Shown: positions 1 through 6,922, counted from the first letter of the stretch. The stretch is DNA of 10,869 nucleotides from Myxococcales bacterium (GCA_003153055.1 PMBV01000228.1:1-10869); one strand, 5' to 3'. The notes: generated by a model not told the origin, from the letters alone. Program-made: numbers and translations.

Positions 1-746
1 GAACCGTTGCCCATGTTGTGGCAGGTCGTGCAGGCGATGGCATTGGCCGCATTTGTGGCATTGTGCGTGCCCAGGCTGTGCCGGCCGAAGGCATCGTTGT
101 ACTGGGTGATGGTTCCCGCCGACGCGGCTACGCCGTGGCAGGGGGTGCACTGGGTGCTGCTGTCGAGGGTGCCGACCTGCCAGCCGGGCGTCGTCTGCCC
201 GCCGTGGCAGCTCACGTTGCCGCAGGTGAAGGCCGTCGCGCTGACCGCTGTCGTCGCGGCGCCACTCTGGGCGTTGAACGTCGGATTCACCGCGACCGAG
301 GCCGGCCCGGAGTTGACCGGTGAAGCCACCCGCCGATTCGCGTTGGCGTAGTGCGTCTGGGCCGAGTCTCCCGGGACGGAGCCGACGTGGCAGGCCTCGC
401 ACGAGGGGTAGGCCGAGGCCGTCAGCGACGCGGGGAGCGCTGGCGTCCCTCGAGTGAAGGTCTTGAGGAGCAGGTGCTTGGGGTGAGCTCCCTGGAGGCT
501 CGGCCAGGCAGCTCCGGTCGGCCCCTGTGTCGCGAAGGCCGCTCCCGCGTGGCACGACAGACAGACCCCCACGCTCAGGGGCGAGGCCAGCGTGTGGCAC
601 TCGGTGCACACCGGCCCGGTCTTGCTGCTCGTCGTCCCCGACTGGTCGTGGCACTTGGCGCAGTCGGCGTCGAATTGGGCCGAGGTCAGGCTCTGGTGGC
701 CGTGGCCCGAGTCGCTCGTGTCGGTGCTGAGGAACGGCAACGGGTG
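1..746 (-). repeat. Cytochrome internal repeat unit 3 (partial, 7 visible heme motifs)
   Basis: The third tandem unit starts at AHPLPFL (His 673) and is cut by the left edge. Seven motifs are visible: CAKCH, CTECH, CLSCH, CEACH, CGNVSCH (CX4CH), CTPCH and CTTCH. By analogy with units 1 and 2, a CX3CH should follow just beyond the window. The first half is more diverged than units 1 and 2 are from each other, while the VSCHGG...QYNDAFGRH half stays well conserved. Confidence 0.8.
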
Positions 747-2762
747 CGCCACCGAGTTGGGGGCCTTCCAGTGGTTCACCGCCGGAGCGTGGCTCGTTCC
801 GTGACACGAGAGGGTGCAGCTGCCGTCTCCCTCCGGGTAGGCGGTTGTGATGGCGTACGCCGCCGCGCCGGTGATGGGGTAGGTGACATCTGTCGTCCTG
901 AACCGAATGGTACCGCTCGGAAACTGGTCTGCCGGCCCGGAGACCGAATCTCCACTGACGGCCGGCGTGTTGAGGTACGCGAAGTGGTTGACGGCTCCCG
1001 GGTTGGTGTTCGTCTGGGACATGTCATGACACAGCGTGCAATCCGCTGTGCTCGCCGCGGCATGGGTGCCCCAGGCATGGCGCCCGATGGCGTCGTTGTA
1101 CTGAGCAGGGAGGTTCCCTCGATTGACGGCGTGGCACGCGAGACATTGGCGCGAGGAGTCGATGGTCCCAAGGGCCCAACTGGGGGCGCTCTTCCCTCCA
1201 TGGCAGCTCACGCTGGCGCACGTGAGGACTGCCGGGTCGAACGTCGCCTTGCCTCCCGTCTTGGCGTCGTAGGTCGCCGCGATGCTCACTGGTGCCGGGC
1301 CCGTGGGCGTCGTCACCCTTCGATTCGCGTTGTTCGAGTGCGCCGCGGTGCCGGCTCCGCTGCCCGCATGGCAGGTGTCGCAGGTCAGCCCCGTCTTCAG
1401 GCCCAGGTGCTTGGCGTGGGCTCCAGCGAGGTTGGGGAAGCCTGCGCCCGTTGGGCCCAGGCCGAGGCCAGCCGCTCCTTCGTGGCACGAGAGACAGGTG
1501 CCGGCTCCGCTGCCCGCCGCCGTGGGGTCAGCCCGCGTGTGGCAGGTGCCGCAGAGCGGGGCGTCGAGGTTGGGGGAGGCTCCGGTGTACGCGTGGCACG
1601 TGGAGCAGTCGGCTGTGAGCACCCCCGCCGTCGCCGTGAGGTGCCCGTTGCCTTGGGCATCGACTTGCCCCGTGAGGAAGGGCACTTGATGGGGCGCGCC
1701 CTTGGCCGTCCACGTGTTGATTGTGGCAGTGTGGCTGTGCCCGTGGCAGGCCAGGGTGCAGCCCCCGTTTCCTTGGGAGGCGCCGGTGACGGCGTAGGTG
1801 GCGGCGCCGCTGATGATGGCCGGGTCGAAGGCGATGGTTCCGCTGGGGAGCTCGTCGGCGGGCAGCCCCGTCGCGACGCCATCTACGGCCGGTGTGTCGA
1901 GATGCTTGAAGTGAGCCAGGGCGCCGCTCGAGCCGTTGCTCATGTCATGGCACGTCGTGCAGTGGGTGCCGGTGCTGGCAATCACCGCGTCGTGGGTGCC
2001 CTGGGCGTGGCGGCCAAAGGCATCGTTGTATTGGGTCGCCAGCCCCGCGGAGGCGGCGATGCCGTGGCACGTCGTGCACTGCGTGTTTGAATTCAGCGTT
2101 CCAGTCTGCCAACTCGGAGTGGCCTGGCCGCCGTGGCAGCTCACGTTGGCGCAGGTGCGCGCGGTGCCGTCGAAGGCCGGTGACCCACCGGTCTTGGCTT
2201 TGAAGAGCACATCGATGGTCACCGGAGCCGGCCCGCTGAGCGCGTGAGCCCGGGCGTTGGCATTGGTGTAGTGGCCCGCGGTGCCCGCGCCGTTGCCCGA
2301 GTGGCAGCTCTCACAGCTCAGCGGTGTTCCCAGGGTGAGGTGCTTGGCGTGCGCGCCACCGACGTTGGGGAAGGCCGCTCCCCCTGGCCCAGTGGGCAGC
2401 CCAATGGCGCCCACGTGACAGGACAGACAGGTGCCGGCTCCGGTGCTCGCGGCGGTCGGGTCAGCCAGCGCGTGGCAGGTGCTGCACTGTGGAGCGGTGG
2501 CGAGGGGTGAGGCCCCCGAGTACGCGTGGCAGCCTCCGCAGTCTGACGCGAAGGTCGCGGCGGTGACCGTCAGGTGCCCGTTTCCCCGGGCATCCTTCGC
2601 GGTCAGCAAGAAGGGAACGGCGTGCGGTGCGCCGTTGGAGCCGGGCCCCTGGGAGCCGTTGTCGATGATGAAGCCCCCGCACGCGGTGAGAAGCAGGGTG
2701 GCGACGGGCAAAGCTCGCGGGAACGAGGCCCGGAGAGCCTTGGGAAACGGGAGCCAAATCAT
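1..2762 (-). CDS. Multiheme c-type cytochrome lipoprotein, CxxxxCH/CxxCH family (C-terminus cut by window edge)
   Basis: The minus strand is open from an ATG at 2762 to the left edge (920 residues, no stop), so the C-terminus is missing. The N-terminus is a lipoprotein signal: basic residues K8, R11 and R16, a hydrophobic stretch, and a lipobox LTAC with the lipidated Cys at 28. The protein should therefore be exported and membrane-anchored. The rest has low complexity apart from heme sites, with 23 visible covalent heme-c motifs. In the first unit they begin at residues 75, 93, 112, 150, 204, 229, 268 and 335. Six are CxxCH, one is CX4CH (CANVSCH at 204) and one is CX3CH (CTLACH at 335). CX4CH followed by CxxCH is the signature of Geobacter-type CxxxxCH...CxxCH cytochromes. 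The likely role is electron transfer across the periplasm or envelope; donor and acceptor cannot be inferred. No convincing Shine-Dalgarno precedes the ATG, but the signal peptide fixes the start. The gene is divergent from ctaA. Confidence 0.9.
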   Translation of the reverse strand, partial: MIWLPFPKALRASFPRALPVATLLLTACGGFIIDNGSQGPGSNGAPHAVPFLLTAKDARGNGHLTVTAATFASDCGGCHAYSGASPLATAPQCSTCHALADPTAASTGAGTCLSCHVGAIGLPTGPGGAAFPNVGGAHAKHLTLGTPLSCESCHSGNGAGTAGHYTNANARAHALSGPAPVTIDVLFKAKTGGSPAFDGTARTCANVSCHGGQATPSWQTGTLNSNTQCTTCHGIAASAGLATQYNDAFGRHAQGTHDAVIASTGTHCTTCHDMSNGSSGALAHFKHLDTPAVDGVATGLPADELPSGTIAFDPAIISGAATYAVTGASQGNGGCTLACHGHSHTATINTWTAKGAPHQVPFLTGQVDAQGNGHLTATAGVLTADCSTCHAYTGASPNLDAPLCGTCHTRADPTAAGSGAGTCLSCHEGAAGLGLGPTGAGFPNLAGAHAKHLGLKTGLTCDTCHAGSGAGTAAHSNNANRRVTTPTGPAPVSIAATYDAKTGGKATFDPAVLTCASVSCHGGKSAPSWALGTIDSSRQCLACHAVNRGNLPAQYNDAIGRHAWGTHAAASTADCTLCHDMSQTNTNPGAVNHFAYLNTPAVSGDSVSGPADQFPSGTIRFRTTDVTYPITGAAAYAITTAYPEGDGSCTLSCHGTSHAPAVNHWKAPNSVAHPLPFLSTDTSDSGHGHQSLTSAQFDADCAKCHDQSGTTSSKTGPVCTECHTLASPLSVGVCLSCHAGAAFATQGPTGAAWPSLQGAHPKHLLLKTFTRGTPALPASLTASAYPSCEACHVGSVPGDSAQTHYANANRRVASPVNSGPASVAVNPTFNAQSGAATTAVSATAFTCGNVSCHGGQTTPGWQVGTLDSSTQCTPCHGVAASAGTITQYNDAFGRHSLGTHNATNAANAIACTTCHNMGNG
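747..1691 (-). repeat. Cytochrome internal repeat unit 2 (315 codons, 8 heme motifs)
   Basis: This is the second tandem unit, starting at APHQVPFL (His 358). It has the same heme order as unit 1: CSTCH, CGTCH, CLSCH, CDTCH, CASVSCH (CX4CH), CLACH, CTLCH and CTLSCH (CX3CH). The distance to the matching His of unit 3 is 945 bp, so this unit is four codons longer than unit 1. It remains close to unit 1 at the protein level, for example GNGHLTATAG against GNGHLTVTAA. Confidence 0.85.
1692..2624 (-). repeat. Cytochrome internal repeat unit 1 (311 codons, 8 heme motifs)
   Basis: This unit runs from the His codon of the APHAVPFL motif (residue 47) to just before the equivalent His of unit 2 (residue 358). 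It contains, in order, four CxxCH motifs, one CX4CH (CANVSCHGG), two CxxCH and one CX3CH (CTLACHGHSH). The opening motif and first heme of unit 2 are displaced by exactly 933 bp. Shared landmarks include GNGHLT near the start, GAGTCLSCH, AHAKHL, VSCHGG and QYNDAFGRHA. The unit is a coding duplication, not a mobile repeat. Confidence 0.85.
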
Positions 2763-3117
2763 GCGGAGACCCGAGATGAAGCGAAAGCGGGAGGTGCGGC
2801 TTGGAGCGAGAGCTTCGCATCGGGTCGGGCCGCGGTGCAATGGATCGCCGCGGCGAGGGCGCCGATGTGAGCGAAACGCTGCTGCGCGGGTCCACTCGCA
2901 CTCGACGACCTTGCAAGTCTTCACCTTCGACCCGGGCCTGACCGCTACTGCCGCGGTGCGTCAGGCGGTGAGCTCGAGGCGCTGTTGGTCTGGTCGCAGA
3001 TGACGTACTGGTCGGTCTTGGGCGGAGGTTCCGTGATGCGAGTCATGGGGCCGTTGGCGTCGGCGAGCCAGCGAGCAGCTTCGACGGGGCGGCCCTTCGT
3101 GGTAGAAGGCGTCGCGA
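2763..3117. other. Divergent intergenic region between the cytochrome gene and ctaA
   Basis: This 355-bp stretch separates the minus-strand cytochrome from plus-strand ctaA and must hold the promoters of both. I could not find a convincing sigma70-like -35/-10 pair or a sigma54 site in either direction. The half nearer ctaA (about 2945-3119) has a coding-like minus-strand frame, described as a separate entry. The half nearer the cytochrome (2763-2944) shows no gene that I can support. Confidence 0.6.
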
Positions 3118-3119
3118 AT
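2945..3119 (-). pseudogene. Possible decayed C-terminal end of an unidentified gene
   Basis: One minus-strand frame ending in TAG at 2945-2947 has codon use typical of real genes here. From the residues DANGPMTRITEPPPKTDQ onward, 32 of 38 codons end in G or C. It has no credible start: the only ATG (3046) would give 33 residues and has no ribosome-binding site. Upstream, the coding-like signal moves to a second frame (residues CIRDAFYHEG). Removing one G from the GGG run at 3093-3095 (CCC on the plus strand) would join the two frames. The joined peptide ends in ...SSSPPDAPRQ. Its beginning would run into ctaA, so this looks like a broken remnant of an unrecognised protein. A sequencing error or chance GC-driven frame cannot be excluded. 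Confidence 0.3.
3104..3109 (+). promoter_or_regulatory. Shine-Dalgarno of ctaA
   Basis: AGAAGG lies 8 nt before the ATG at 3118. It supports that start over any upstream codon in the frame. Confidence 0.6.
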
Positions 3120-4194
3120 GCAGCACTCCGTCTCGGTTCGCGGCTGGCTTTGGGTCTGCGCGGCGTTGTGCGCTGCGATGGTGTTGGTGGGAGGAATCAC
3201 CCGACTGACAGGCTCAGGCCTGTCCATCACCGAGTGGAAGGTGGTGAGCGGCTCGCTCCCTCCGACCTCGGCAGCCGACTGGGACGGCCTGTTCGCGCTC
3301 TACCGCCAGTCGCCCCAGTACCTCAAGGTCAACGGGCACTTCGGGCTCGACGACTTCAAGAGCATCTTCTGGTGGGAGTGGGGCCATCGGCTCCTCGGCC
3401 GCGTCACCGGCCTCGTCTACCTCTTCCCGTTCCTGTGGTTCTGGCGGCGCAAGAAGCTCGACGGGTGGATGGTGAAGCGCGGCCTGCTGCTGTTTGCCAT
3501 GGTCAGCTTCCAGGGCGCGGTGGGCTGGCTGATGGTGAAGAGCGGCCTGGTCGACCTGCCTCGCGTCAGCCACTTCAGACTCGCGTTGCACCTCACCACG
3601 GCGCTCGTCACGATGTCGGTCACCATCTGGACAGCGCTGCGGTGCGGAGTCCGCGAGGGCGCTCCCTCGTTTGGCCGGTCCGCGCCTGCGTGGGCGTTCC
3701 TCGGCCTGCTCGCCGTGCAAATCAACTGGGGAGCCTTCGTCGCCGGCCTGCGCGCGGGGCTCTTCTTCAACACCTTCCCCAGCATGGGCGGCGTGTGGGT
3801 GTCGCCCATCGTCGGCAACACCTCGCCCCTCTGGCTCGACCTCCTCGAGAACCCGGCGTCGGTGCAGTTCGCCCACCGCTGGGTCGCCGTGCTGGTGGTG
3901 CTGGCGGCGGCGGCGCTGGCGTTGGTGATGTGGCGGGTCAGGGCGGCGCAGCTACCGGCGTTGCTCCTCGGCGGCGCGGCGAACCTCCAGTTCAACCTCG
4001 GGGTCTTCACGCTGCTGTACTTCCGCGAGGCGCCCGTGGTGCTCGGAGCCCTGCACCAGGCGGGGGCGGTCCTCCTCCTCACGGCTGGCGTGGTGGCGAC
4101 CTTTACGCTCGCCTACGCCCCGGCAGTCGTGAGGCCGAAGCTCTCCGCGGCGGTGCCGGCCGAGGTCACCACGGCCTCCTCCTGCGCCCGATGA
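3118..4194 (+). CDS. ctaA: Heme A synthase (COX15/CtaA family)
   Basis: This 358-residue integral membrane protein oxidises the C8 methyl of heme O to a formyl group, giving heme A for aa3-type cytochrome oxidases. Family hallmarks are visible: GGITRLTGSGLSITEW after the first membrane segment (residues 25-40), FWWEWGHRLLGR with His 90, His 158 in LALHLTTAL, His 253 in FAHRW and His 313 in ALHQAG. These four histidines match the two heme-ligand pairs of the duplicated four-helix bundles. About eight hydrophobic segments are present. The FxNTFPxMxGxW loop (217-227) lacks the cysteine pair of Bacillus-type CtaA, so this is the alphaproteobacterial/mitochondrial COX15-like type. The start is supported by AGAAGG at 3104. 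The stop overlaps the ligase start by 4 bp (ATGA). No ctaB or cox gene is in view. Confidence 0.93.
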   Translation: MQHSVSVRGWLWVCAALCAAMVLVGGITRLTGSGLSITEWKVVSGSLPPTSAADWDGLFALYRQSPQYLKVNGHFGLDDFKSIFWWEWGHRLLGRVTGLVYLFPFLWFWRRKKLDGWMVKRGLLLFAMVSFQGAVGWLMVKSGLVDLPRVSHFRLALHLTTALVTMSVTIWTALRCGVREGAPSFGRSAPAWAFLGLLAVQINWGAFVAGLRAGLFFNTFPSMGGVWVSPIVGNTSPLWLDLLENPASVQFAHRWVAVLVVLAAAALALVMWRVRAAQLPALLLGGAANLQFNLGVFTLLYFREAPVVLGALHQAGAVLLLTAGVVATFTLAYAPAVVRPKLSAAVPAEVTTASSCAR

Positions 4195-6098
4195 TCTCCA
4201 AGGCCTCACGCATCACGGCCCTCGTCGCGAGCATTCGCAAGCACAAGGACGCGTACTACAACGGCACGCCGCTCATCTCCGACGCGGCCTTCGACGCCCT
4301 CGAAGATGAGCTCCGCGAGCTCGACCCGAAGAACGACATCTTGAAGAGCGTGGGCGCGCCCGTCACCGCGGTGGCCGAGTGGGAGAAGGCCCGGCACGCC
4401 ATCCCCATGGGCTCGCTCAACAAGGCGGTCACCGAGGAGGAGTTCCGCAAGTGGGCGGCGCGCTGCGACGAGCTGGCCACGCAGCAGGGCTTGCCGGGCA
4501 TCTCGGGCGACCTCTTCATCACCGAGAAGCTCGATGGCTTGTCGCTCGCCGTGACCTACGAGAAGGGCGTCTTGAAGGAGGCCATCACCCGGGGCGACGG
4601 CGAAGTCGGCGAGCGCATCACCCCCAACGCGGCGCGCATGAAAGGCGTGCCCGCCAAGGTCAAGGAGACCCGGCCCCTCACCGTGCGAGGAGAAATCATC
4701 CTCAAACTGTCTGACATGAAGAAGGCGTTCCCCGGGGCCGCCAACCCGCGCAACCAGGCCGCCGGCACCAGCAAGCGCTTCGACGGAGAGGGCTGCCAAC
4801 ACCTCTCGGTGCTGTTCTACGACCTCGACGAGGAGCACCCGACCGAAGCGAAGAAGTTCGCCCGCCTGGAGGCGCTCGGGTTCCTCACGCCCAACTTCCG
4901 CGCGGGAGACCTCGACGGCGCCATCGCCGAGCACCAGGCCTACGCCACGAGCAAGCGGGCCACGCTCGACTACGAGATCGACGGTCTGGTGATGCGGGCC
5001 AACGACGTCCATGTCCAGCACATGCTGGGTGAAGTTGGGAAGCGCCCTCGGGCCGCGGTGGCGTTCAAGTTCGCCTCCCAAGCCAAAGTCACCACGGTGC
5101 TCGACATCATCTGGGACACTGGCCCGTCGGGCCGGGTTTCACCGGTGGCCATCGTCGCCCCGGTCGCGCTCGCCGGAGCGACGGTGCAGCGGGCGTCACT
5201 GGCCAACGCCTCCCGGGTGGCCGAGCTGGGCATCGGGGTGGGTGACGAGGTGCTGGTCTCGCGGCGCAACGACGTCATCCCCTACGTCGAGGAGGTCGTC
5301 ACCAAGCATGGCCCGGTCGCTGATCCACCCACGACATGCAACATCTGTGGCGCCAAGCTCGAGAAGACTGGTGAGTACATCTGCTGCCGCAACCAGAAGT
5401 GCACGGCCATCATCGAGGGTCGAATTCAGAACTGGGTCGACGCCCAGGGCATTCTCGAGTGGGGCGAGGCGCTCATCGCGCAGCTCGTCGAGGCCAAGCT
5501 GGTGAAGGAGCCGGCGGACCTGTACCGGCTCGAGCCCGAGGACATCGCCGAGCTCGACCGGCGGGGCATGGTCATCGCAACCAAGGTGTTGAAGAACCTC
5601 AAGGCGCAGTTGCCGTTGTCGCTGCCGAAGTTCCTCGCGGCTCTCGGCATCGAGAACCTCGGTGCCCAGACGGCCAAGGCCATCGTCGCCGGGGGGTTCG
5701 ACTCGCTCGAGAAGGTGCAGGGCGCGTCGGTCGAGGACCTGGGCTCGCTGCCCGGAGTCGGGCCGGCCAAGGCGAAGGCCGCGGTCGAGGGCCTCACGCA
5801 ACGGAAGGGAGAGATTGAGCGGCTCATCAAGGGAGGGGTGGTGCCGGTGACGAAGAAGGCGTCGGGACCGCTCGCGGGAATGAGCTTTTGCTTCACTGGG
5901 GCCCTCTCCCGACCCCGCAAGGAGCTCGAGGCGTTGGTCGAGGAGCACGGCGGAACGTTGCTGGCCGGCGTCACCAAGGAGCTCACCTACCTGGTGATGG
6001 AGGACCCCACCTCAGGCTCGAGCAAGGCGCAGAAGGCAGCCAAGTACGGCACCAAGTGCATCGACGAGGAGGAGTTCCTCAAGATGACCGCCGGCTGA
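4191..6098 (+). CDS. ligA: NAD-dependent DNA ligase (LigA family, divergent)
   Basis: This 635-residue enzyme seals nicks in duplex DNA using NAD+. The order of domains is complete. An Ia NAD-binding region has YYNGTPLISDAAFDAL (22-36). The adenylation domain has catalytic Lys 113 in EKLDGLSL, then TRGDGEVGE (133-141), VRGE (165-168), ANPRNQAAG (184-192) and EIDGLVM (262-268). An OB fold has RNDVIPYVEEVV (359-370). A zinc finger uses Cys 383, 386, 398 or 399, and 404. A helix-hairpin-helix region covers about 475-550 and includes LPGVGPAKAKAA. A BRCT domain covers about 556-635. It is slightly short for the family and several motifs differ from housekeeping LigA (PMGSLNK, TGPSGR, RRNDVIP), so it may be a second, specialised ligase. 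Translation probably couples to ctaA through the ATGA overlap; no own Shine-Dalgarno is seen. Extending the frame upstream to 2985 would only read ctaA out of frame. Its last 37 bp are copied at 6956-6992. Confidence 0.93.
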   Translation: MISKASRITALVASIRKHKDAYYNGTPLISDAAFDALEDELRELDPKNDILKSVGAPVTAVAEWEKARHAIPMGSLNKAVTEEEFRKWAARCDELATQQGLPGISGDLFITEKLDGLSLAVTYEKGVLKEAITRGDGEVGERITPNAARMKGVPAKVKETRPLTVRGEIILKLSDMKKAFPGAANPRNQAAGTSKRFDGEGCQHLSVLFYDLDEEHPTEAKKFARLEALGFLTPNFRAGDLDGAIAEHQAYATSKRATLDYEIDGLVMRANDVHVQHMLGEVGKRPRAAVAFKFASQAKVTTVLDIIWDTGPSGRVSPVAIVAPVALAGATVQRASLANASRVAELGIGVGDEVLVSRRNDVIPYVEEVVTKHGPVADPPTTCNICGAKLEKTGEYICCRNQKCTAIIEGRIQNWVDAQGILEWGEALIAQLVEAKLVKEPADLYRLEPEDIAELDRRGMVIATKVLKNLKAQLPLSLPKFLAALGIENLGAQTAKAIVAGGFDSLEKVQGASVEDLGSLPGVGPAKAKAAVEGLTQRKGEIERLIKGGVVPVTKKASGPLAGMSFCFTGALSRPRKELEALVEEHGGTLLAGVTKELTYLVMEDPTSGSSKAQKAAKYGTKCIDEEEFLKMTAG

Positions 6099-6101
6099 AG
6101 A
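6062..6101 (+). repeat. 40-bp perfect direct repeat, left copy (3' end of ligA)
   Basis: This copy covers the last 12 codons and stop of the ligase gene (residues DEEEFLKMTAG plus stop) and three bases beyond. It is identical to 6956-6995. The bases just outside differ on both sides (T against C on the left, G against C on the right), so the boundaries are sharp. Together with the right copy it brackets the toxin-antitoxin module, in the arrangement of attL/attR around an element inserted in a gene's 3' end. Confidence 0.85.
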
Positions 6102-6279
6102 GGCCGCACCTCCGGCGTCTCGGTGTGTTGTCTGCATCAGTCAGGTAAGGCCGCGGGCAAGCCAAATGGTGCATCCCCTTGTTTGGCTGGCACCGCCCAC
6201 GGTGGATGTCTTGTCGCGCCCCAAATCGAAACGTCACGAATGAGCGCGTGCTTCTCGGTGTGTGTTGCGCGGACCACCT
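6102..6279. other. Non-coding stretch between ligA and the toxin gene
   Basis: I see no supportable gene here. By hand count, 6121-6240 is about 58-60% GC, lower than the genes on either side. A weak inverted repeat, AGCCAAA (6160-6166) with TTTGGCT (6182-6188), has a 15-nt loop and no T-run. It lies downstream of both ligA and the convergent toxin gene, so it could be a weak bidirectional terminator. Confidence 0.4.
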
Positions 6280-6591
6280 TCACCTGCCCATCGAAGGACC
6301 GACACCGCGCATGCCGCTCCAAACAGCAACGACCGAGAGCACTTCGCCGCCAGGCTCGTGGTGGTAGAAAACCTTGTAGGGAGTGCCGCGCAGACGTATC
6401 CAGCGCACGTAGCGGACGGCGCCGCGTTCGTAGGGGACACCCGTTCCAGGCTGCTCGCGCAGGGCGGCGATGGCCAACTCGAACTCGTCGAGTACCGAGG
6501 TCCTCGAGTCGGGGCGGTGTTCACACCACCAGGCGTTCAACTCATCGAGCTGCGTGATGGCTTGGGGCGCGATCTCGATACGCACCGTCAT
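6280..6591 (-). CDS. ParE/RelE-superfamily toxin of a type II toxin-antitoxin system
   Basis: This 103-residue protein has the pattern of the ParE/RelE fold: an N-terminal beta strand (RIEIAPQA), a helix (QLDELNAWWCEHRP), a second helix (DEFELAIAALREQP), GVPYERGAVRYVRWIRL, then PYKVFYHHEPGGEVLSVVAVWSGMRG. The closing beta strands with AVW..xRG are typical of the family. ParE members block DNA gyrase, while RelE members cut mRNA on the ribosome. The sequence alone does not decide which applies, though I lean to ParE-like. The gene follows its antitoxin with a 4-bp ATGA overlap, implying translational coupling and one mRNA. The pair lies between the two copies of the 40-bp repeat and is convergent with ligA. 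Confidence 0.85.
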   Translation of the reverse strand: MTVRIEIAPQAITQLDELNAWWCEHRPDSRTSVLDEFELAIAALREQPGTGVPYERGAVRYVRWIRLRGTPYKVFYHHEPGGEVLSVVAVWSGMRGVGPSMGR

Positions 6592-6845
6592 GGGCGCGCA
6601 CGAAGCTCGGCGAGCACCTCGTCCGCAGGGCGCCCGAGCCCGGCGCTCATCTCACCGAGTCCCTGCTCGATGGAGGCATGCAGGCGAGCACGCTCTGCCT
6701 CGTCAAAGTCGTCGCCTTCGTCGAGGCGGGTGTAGGGGTCGACGCCGCGCTCTTCGAGGAACTCGAGATAGCGGCGTGCCGCTCGCAGCTCCCCGGCTGG
6801 AAGTCGGTCAACCAAGGTACGTACCTCGTTGCGCAAGTCGCCCAT
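6588..6845 (-). CDS. Antitoxin partner of the ParE/RelE-type toxin
   Basis: This is an acidic 85-residue protein directly upstream of the toxin gene and overlapping it by 4 bp, in the usual antitoxin-first order. The N-terminal half (LVDRLPAGELRAARRYLEFLEERG) resembles the VDxLPxxEL-xxxxxYLEFL motif of small antitoxin-like proteins. The C-terminal half (EARLHASIEQGLGEMSAGLGRPADEVLAELRAR) resembles the tail of many ParD/RelB-type antitoxins, the part that wraps the toxin. A stop codon lies five codons upstream in frame, so the ATG at 6845 is the first usable start. A good GGAAGGAG (6864-6871) sits 18 nt away, which is long. A weaker GAGAG lies about 9 nt away. The operon is probably autorepressed by the antitoxin-toxin complex, as is usual for this class; that is inferred, not seen. 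Confidence 0.75.
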   Translation of the reverse strand: MGDLRNEVRTLVDRLPAGELRAARRYLEFLEERGVDPYTRLDEGDDFDEAERARLHASIEQGLGEMSAGLGRPADEVLAELRARP

Positions 6846-6922
6846 TGCCCCATTCTCTCAGCTCTCCTTCCGCTCTCGCAAGTCACCACGCAAGAAGGGC
6901 CGCATCGCGTTCGCCATTAAGC

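Noticed and set aside
351..2090. Long plus-strand open frame of 579 codons over the cytochrome region
   Set aside because: It is antisense to the minus-strand cytochrome, whose regularly spaced CxxCH codons and lipoprotein signal are unmistakable. High GC leaves few stops on the opposite strand. The translation is Arg/Gly/Val-rich with no recognisable domain.
1..2762. CRISPR-like regular spacing of GTGGCA on the plus strand
   Set aside because: The recurring GTGGCA is the reverse complement of TGCCAC, the Cys-His codons of heme motifs. Spacing is irregular and there is no conserved repeat of CRISPR length.
3214..4082. Long minus-strand open frames opposite ctaA (220 and 221 codons)
   Set aside because: They are shadows of ctaA with low-complexity charged translations and no domain; ctaA has all four conserved histidines.
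2985..4190. A 402-residue N-terminal extension of the ligase in the same open frame
   Set aside because: This part reads ctaA out of frame. The ligase fold begins right after the ATG at 4191, with the YYNGTPLISDAAFDAL motif at the expected distance, and the ATGA overlap is a normal operon junction.
4206..5948. Long minus-strand open frames opposite ligA (291 and 250 codons)
   Set aside because: They mirror the ligase codons on the antisense strand and have no independent support.
6118..6267. Short repeat TCTCGGTGTGT at 6118 and 6253
   Set aside because: Eleven bases of simple GT-rich sequence without clear flanking structure; chance is sufficient.
6137..6322. A 61-codon minus-strand open frame downstream of the toxin
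   Set aside because: Third-position G/C is only about 60% by eye, it starts inside the toxin gene, and no family is recognised. It might be an eroded fragment but cannot be supported as a gene.
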